Part shown: positions 62,246-64,000 of the stretch, one piece after another
Position numbering within the stretch: position 1 is the first letter of the stretch
Layout: every line of letters begins with the position of its first letter
Made by a program: the position numbers and the translations under genes
Origin: CAVPCZ01 sp963779225
GTDB lineage: Bacteria > Bacteroidota > Ignavibacteria > UBA10030 > UBA6906
Reading direction: 5' to 3'
Length of the DNA stretch: 64,000 nucleotides
Assembly: GCA_963779225.1 (NCBI GenBank)
Contig: CAVZWW010000003.1
Span: 2,542,001-2,606,000 of the forward strand
Notes under the pieces: model-generated
Told to the model about the DNA's origin: nothing
What the model saw: only the letters and a program-made list of their open reading frames with translations
Databases searched by the model: none

Positions 62246-64000
62246 ATGAAAACTTTCCAGAAACAACCGTTGACTTCCACTCTCCTGCGCGAGGTGACAA
62301 TGACCCTCTTCATGCGTTGGTTCCTGTGTGTGTGTTGTCTCTGCCTTCCCCTTCAACGCCTCACCGGACAAACGAAAGAGTTCCATGTTGCGCCGTCGGG
62401 GTCCGACAGGAACCCCGGCACCCTTGCGAGCCCGTTTCAGACAGTACTTCGTGCCCGTGACGCAGTACGTTCCCTCCGTGCCGGCGCCGGTCAACTGTCG
62501 GACTCGGTCATTGTGCGGCTCCATGGTGGCCGGTACCGGATCTCCAGCCCGTTGCTGTTTGGGCCGGAGGACAGCGGGACTCCTCTATCGCCGACGGTGT
62601 ACGCGGCCTACAACAACGAACGGCCGCTGATCAGCGGCGGGTTGCAGGTTACCGGTTGGAAGGAGACCACCCTGGACGGTCGTCGGATGTGGAGTGCCCG
62701 CATACCGGTTCCGGGGGGCGGAAGTCCGGTTGTCGTGCGGCAGCTCTGGGTGAACGGCGTTCGTCGTTCGCCCGCACGTCTGCCCAACACCGGGTATCTC
62801 ACGATCGCGGCTGTCCCCGAGGCCGGACCGAAAACAGAGTGGATGGAAGGGCAGAAGTCATTCGTCGTCCGGAAAGGGGATATCCCCGCGGGCGCGGTGC
62901 TGACCGGGGGTCTTGCTGTGGTGATGAACCGGTGGGTCGAATCGCATATGCCTGTCACACACTTTTCAGGCGACAGCGGCCTCCTGAGTTTCGGGCGACG
63001 TTCGGTTTTCCGGCTTGAACCGGGGGACCTGTACTATTTTGTTCATCTCCGGAGCGGCCTGGATGCGCCGGGAGAGTGGTGGTACGATGCCGGGCGTAAC
63101 ACGCTCTTCTACATTCCCTTCCCGGGAGAGGATCGCAAAACGATCGATGCCGTGATTCCTCTCTGCACGCAACTCCTGCGGCTGACCGGAGTACCGGAGC
63201 AGAACCGGTGGGTTGAGCACATGACCTTCCGCGGCATAGAATTCAGCCACACCGACTGGTTTTTCCCCGAAGGCTTTCAGACCGACTACGGCAAGGGTGA
63301 TCTCTGGGGATTCCCGCAGGCCGCGACGGGAGTCCCTGCGGCAATTGCCTGCACCGGTGTGCGCTTCTGCCGATTCGAAGGAAGCAGAGTGACTCACGTG
63401 GGCACGTACGGCATATCACTTGGCGCCTCGTGTCTTGACAATACCATCATCGGGTGTGAGCTGGGAGACCTTGGGGGGGGAGGGGTGCAGATCGGATTGA
63501 AGACGCTGGTGGAGGAGAAAGGGCTCATCACGGCACGAAATACTCTGACGGACAACCACATCCATGACGGGGGACGGATTTTTCACAGCGCGATCGGCGT
63601 GTGGATCGGGCAGAGCCCGGAGAACCGGCTGATCAACAATCATATTCATGATTTCTATTATTCCGCCCTCTCGATCGGCTGGACGTGGGGATACGGTCCG
63701 TCCCTGGCAGGGAGGAATCTGGTGGAGGGGAATCACATCCATCACATCGGCGTCCTCTCCAGCGGTGACGGTCCGATCCTGAGCGATATGGGAGGGATAT
63801 ACACGCTGGGTACACAGCGCGGTACCGTCATCCGCCGCAACGTGTTCCACGACATATCCGCGCGCGTATACGGAGGTTGGGGGATTTACTTTGACGAAGG
63901 GAGTACAGGAATCGTTGCCGAGCAAAACCTCGTCTATCGTACACGTCACGGCGGATTTCATCAGCACTACGGCAGAGAAAACATTTTCCGGAATAACATC
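62246..64000 (+). CDS. Secreted right-handed beta-helix enzyme, partial (GH141-like)
   Basis: The gene opens at ATG 62246 (GAGGAAGAC upstream) and is still open at the window end, 585 codons later. An internal ATG at 62300 or 62312 would give a more typical signal peptide (MRWFLCVCCLCLPL). The mature protein begins FHVAPSGSDRNPGT, then LHGGRYRISSPLLFGPEDSG, the layout of right-handed beta-helix glycosidases such as GH141. Helix coils follow with recurring NHIHD and NNHIHD turns. It probably attacks plant or host polysaccharide side chains. The 3' end and any sorting tail are outside the window. Confidence 0.75.
   Translation, partial: MKTFQKQPLTSTLLREVTMTLFMRWFLCVCCLCLPLQRLTGQTKEFHVAPSGSDRNPGTLASPFQTVLRARDAVRSLRAGAGQLSDSVIVRLHGGRYRISSPLLFGPEDSGTPLSPTVYAAYNNERPLISGGLQVTGWKETTLDGRRMWSARIPVPGGGSPVVVRQLWVNGVRRSPARLPNTGYLTIAAVPEAGPKTEWMEGQKSFVVRKGDIPAGAVLTGGLAVVMNRWVESHMPVTHFSGDSGLLSFGRRSVFRLEPGDLYYFVHLRSGLDAPGEWWYDAGRNTLFYIPFPGEDRKTIDAVIPLCTQLLRLTGVPEQNRWVEHMTFRGIEFSHTDWFFPEGFQTDYGKGDLWGFPQAATGVPAAIACTGVRFCRFEGSRVTHVGTYGISLGASCLDNTIIGCELGDLGGGGVQIGLKTLVEEKGLITARNTLTDNHIHDGGRIFHSAIGVWIGQSPENRLINNHIHDFYYSALSIGWTWGYGPSLAGRNLVEGNHIHHIGVLSSGDGPILSDMGGIYTLGTQRGTVIRRNVFHDISARVYGGWGIYFDEGSTGIVAEQNLVYRTRHGGFHQHYGRENIFRNNI

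Overview
The window reads as a GC-rich chromosome of a Gram-negative bacterium of the Bacteroidota/Chlorobiota/Ignavibacteriota assemblage. The main evidence is the C-terminal secretion tail with the core NYPNPFNP on several exported proteins (3961-4815, 5165-6379, 40589-42499, 44091-46106), a PorV/PorQ-type partner (39347-40363), a TonB-dependent receptor with an N-terminal carboxypeptidase-like domain, and DUF2339 and DUF4153 membrane proteins. An Ignavibacteria-like lineage is the best guess, made from gene content only. No rRNA, tRNA, CRISPR array or transposase was seen.

Region 1 (1-19042) is mostly respiration. A bc-type complex (Rieske, fused cytochrome b, and a multihaem c-type cytochrome cut by the window edge) is read leftward with ATGA overlaps. 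After two surface proteins comes a leftward cluster running from a five-helix b-type cytochrome (18118) through a 20-CxxCH cytochrome, a 22-CxxCH cytochrome, an outer-membrane beta-barrel candidate, a membrane-anchored ferredoxin-flavoprotein and a DUF4153 protein. Most of these genes overlap or nearly touch. The layout suggests an electron conduit from the quinone pool to the cell surface. Part of it is duplicated: a second cytochrome copy at 6510-8651 has 28 CxxCH motifs. It differs in length from the first by exactly two 73-residue three-haem modules, and it carries a relic of the neighbouring gene.

Region 2 (19100-21021) has four degenerate 58-bp tandem repeats just downstream of prfC (RF3).

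Region 3 (21214-42499) is a glycan and peptide utilisation locus. The leftward side encodes a heparinase II/III-like lyase, a GH1 glycosidase, a GPH sugar transporter, a sialidase-like BNR protein and a GH3 enzyme. The rightward side encodes an M20 peptidase, a YfcC-type transporter, an RpiR regulator, a TonB receptor, a large surface protein, a PorV-like protein and a secreted beta-helix protein. A Tat-exported D-aminoacylase converges on the GH3 gene.

Region 4 (42740-54548) holds ornithine aminotransferase, a secreted cyanophycinase-like protein, and then a signalling and envelope block: RsbW-like kinase, STAS protein, ECF sigma factor, anti-sigma-like membrane protein, an alanine-rich membrane-anchored repeat protein, a gluzincin/beta-propeller/beta-barrel fusion and a PrsW-type intramembrane protease.

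Region 5 (54549-59907) looks accessory. Five rightward single genes (RsgA, alpha/beta hydrolase, DinB, methyltransferase, DinB) are separated by 240-390 bp spacers. Two spacers are homologous to each other, and four share a short core, so the region resembles a gene-cassette array. No integrase is in view.

Region 6 (59908-64000) contains a Tat-exported GH42-like glycosidase and the start of a secreted right-handed beta-helix enzyme that runs off the window.
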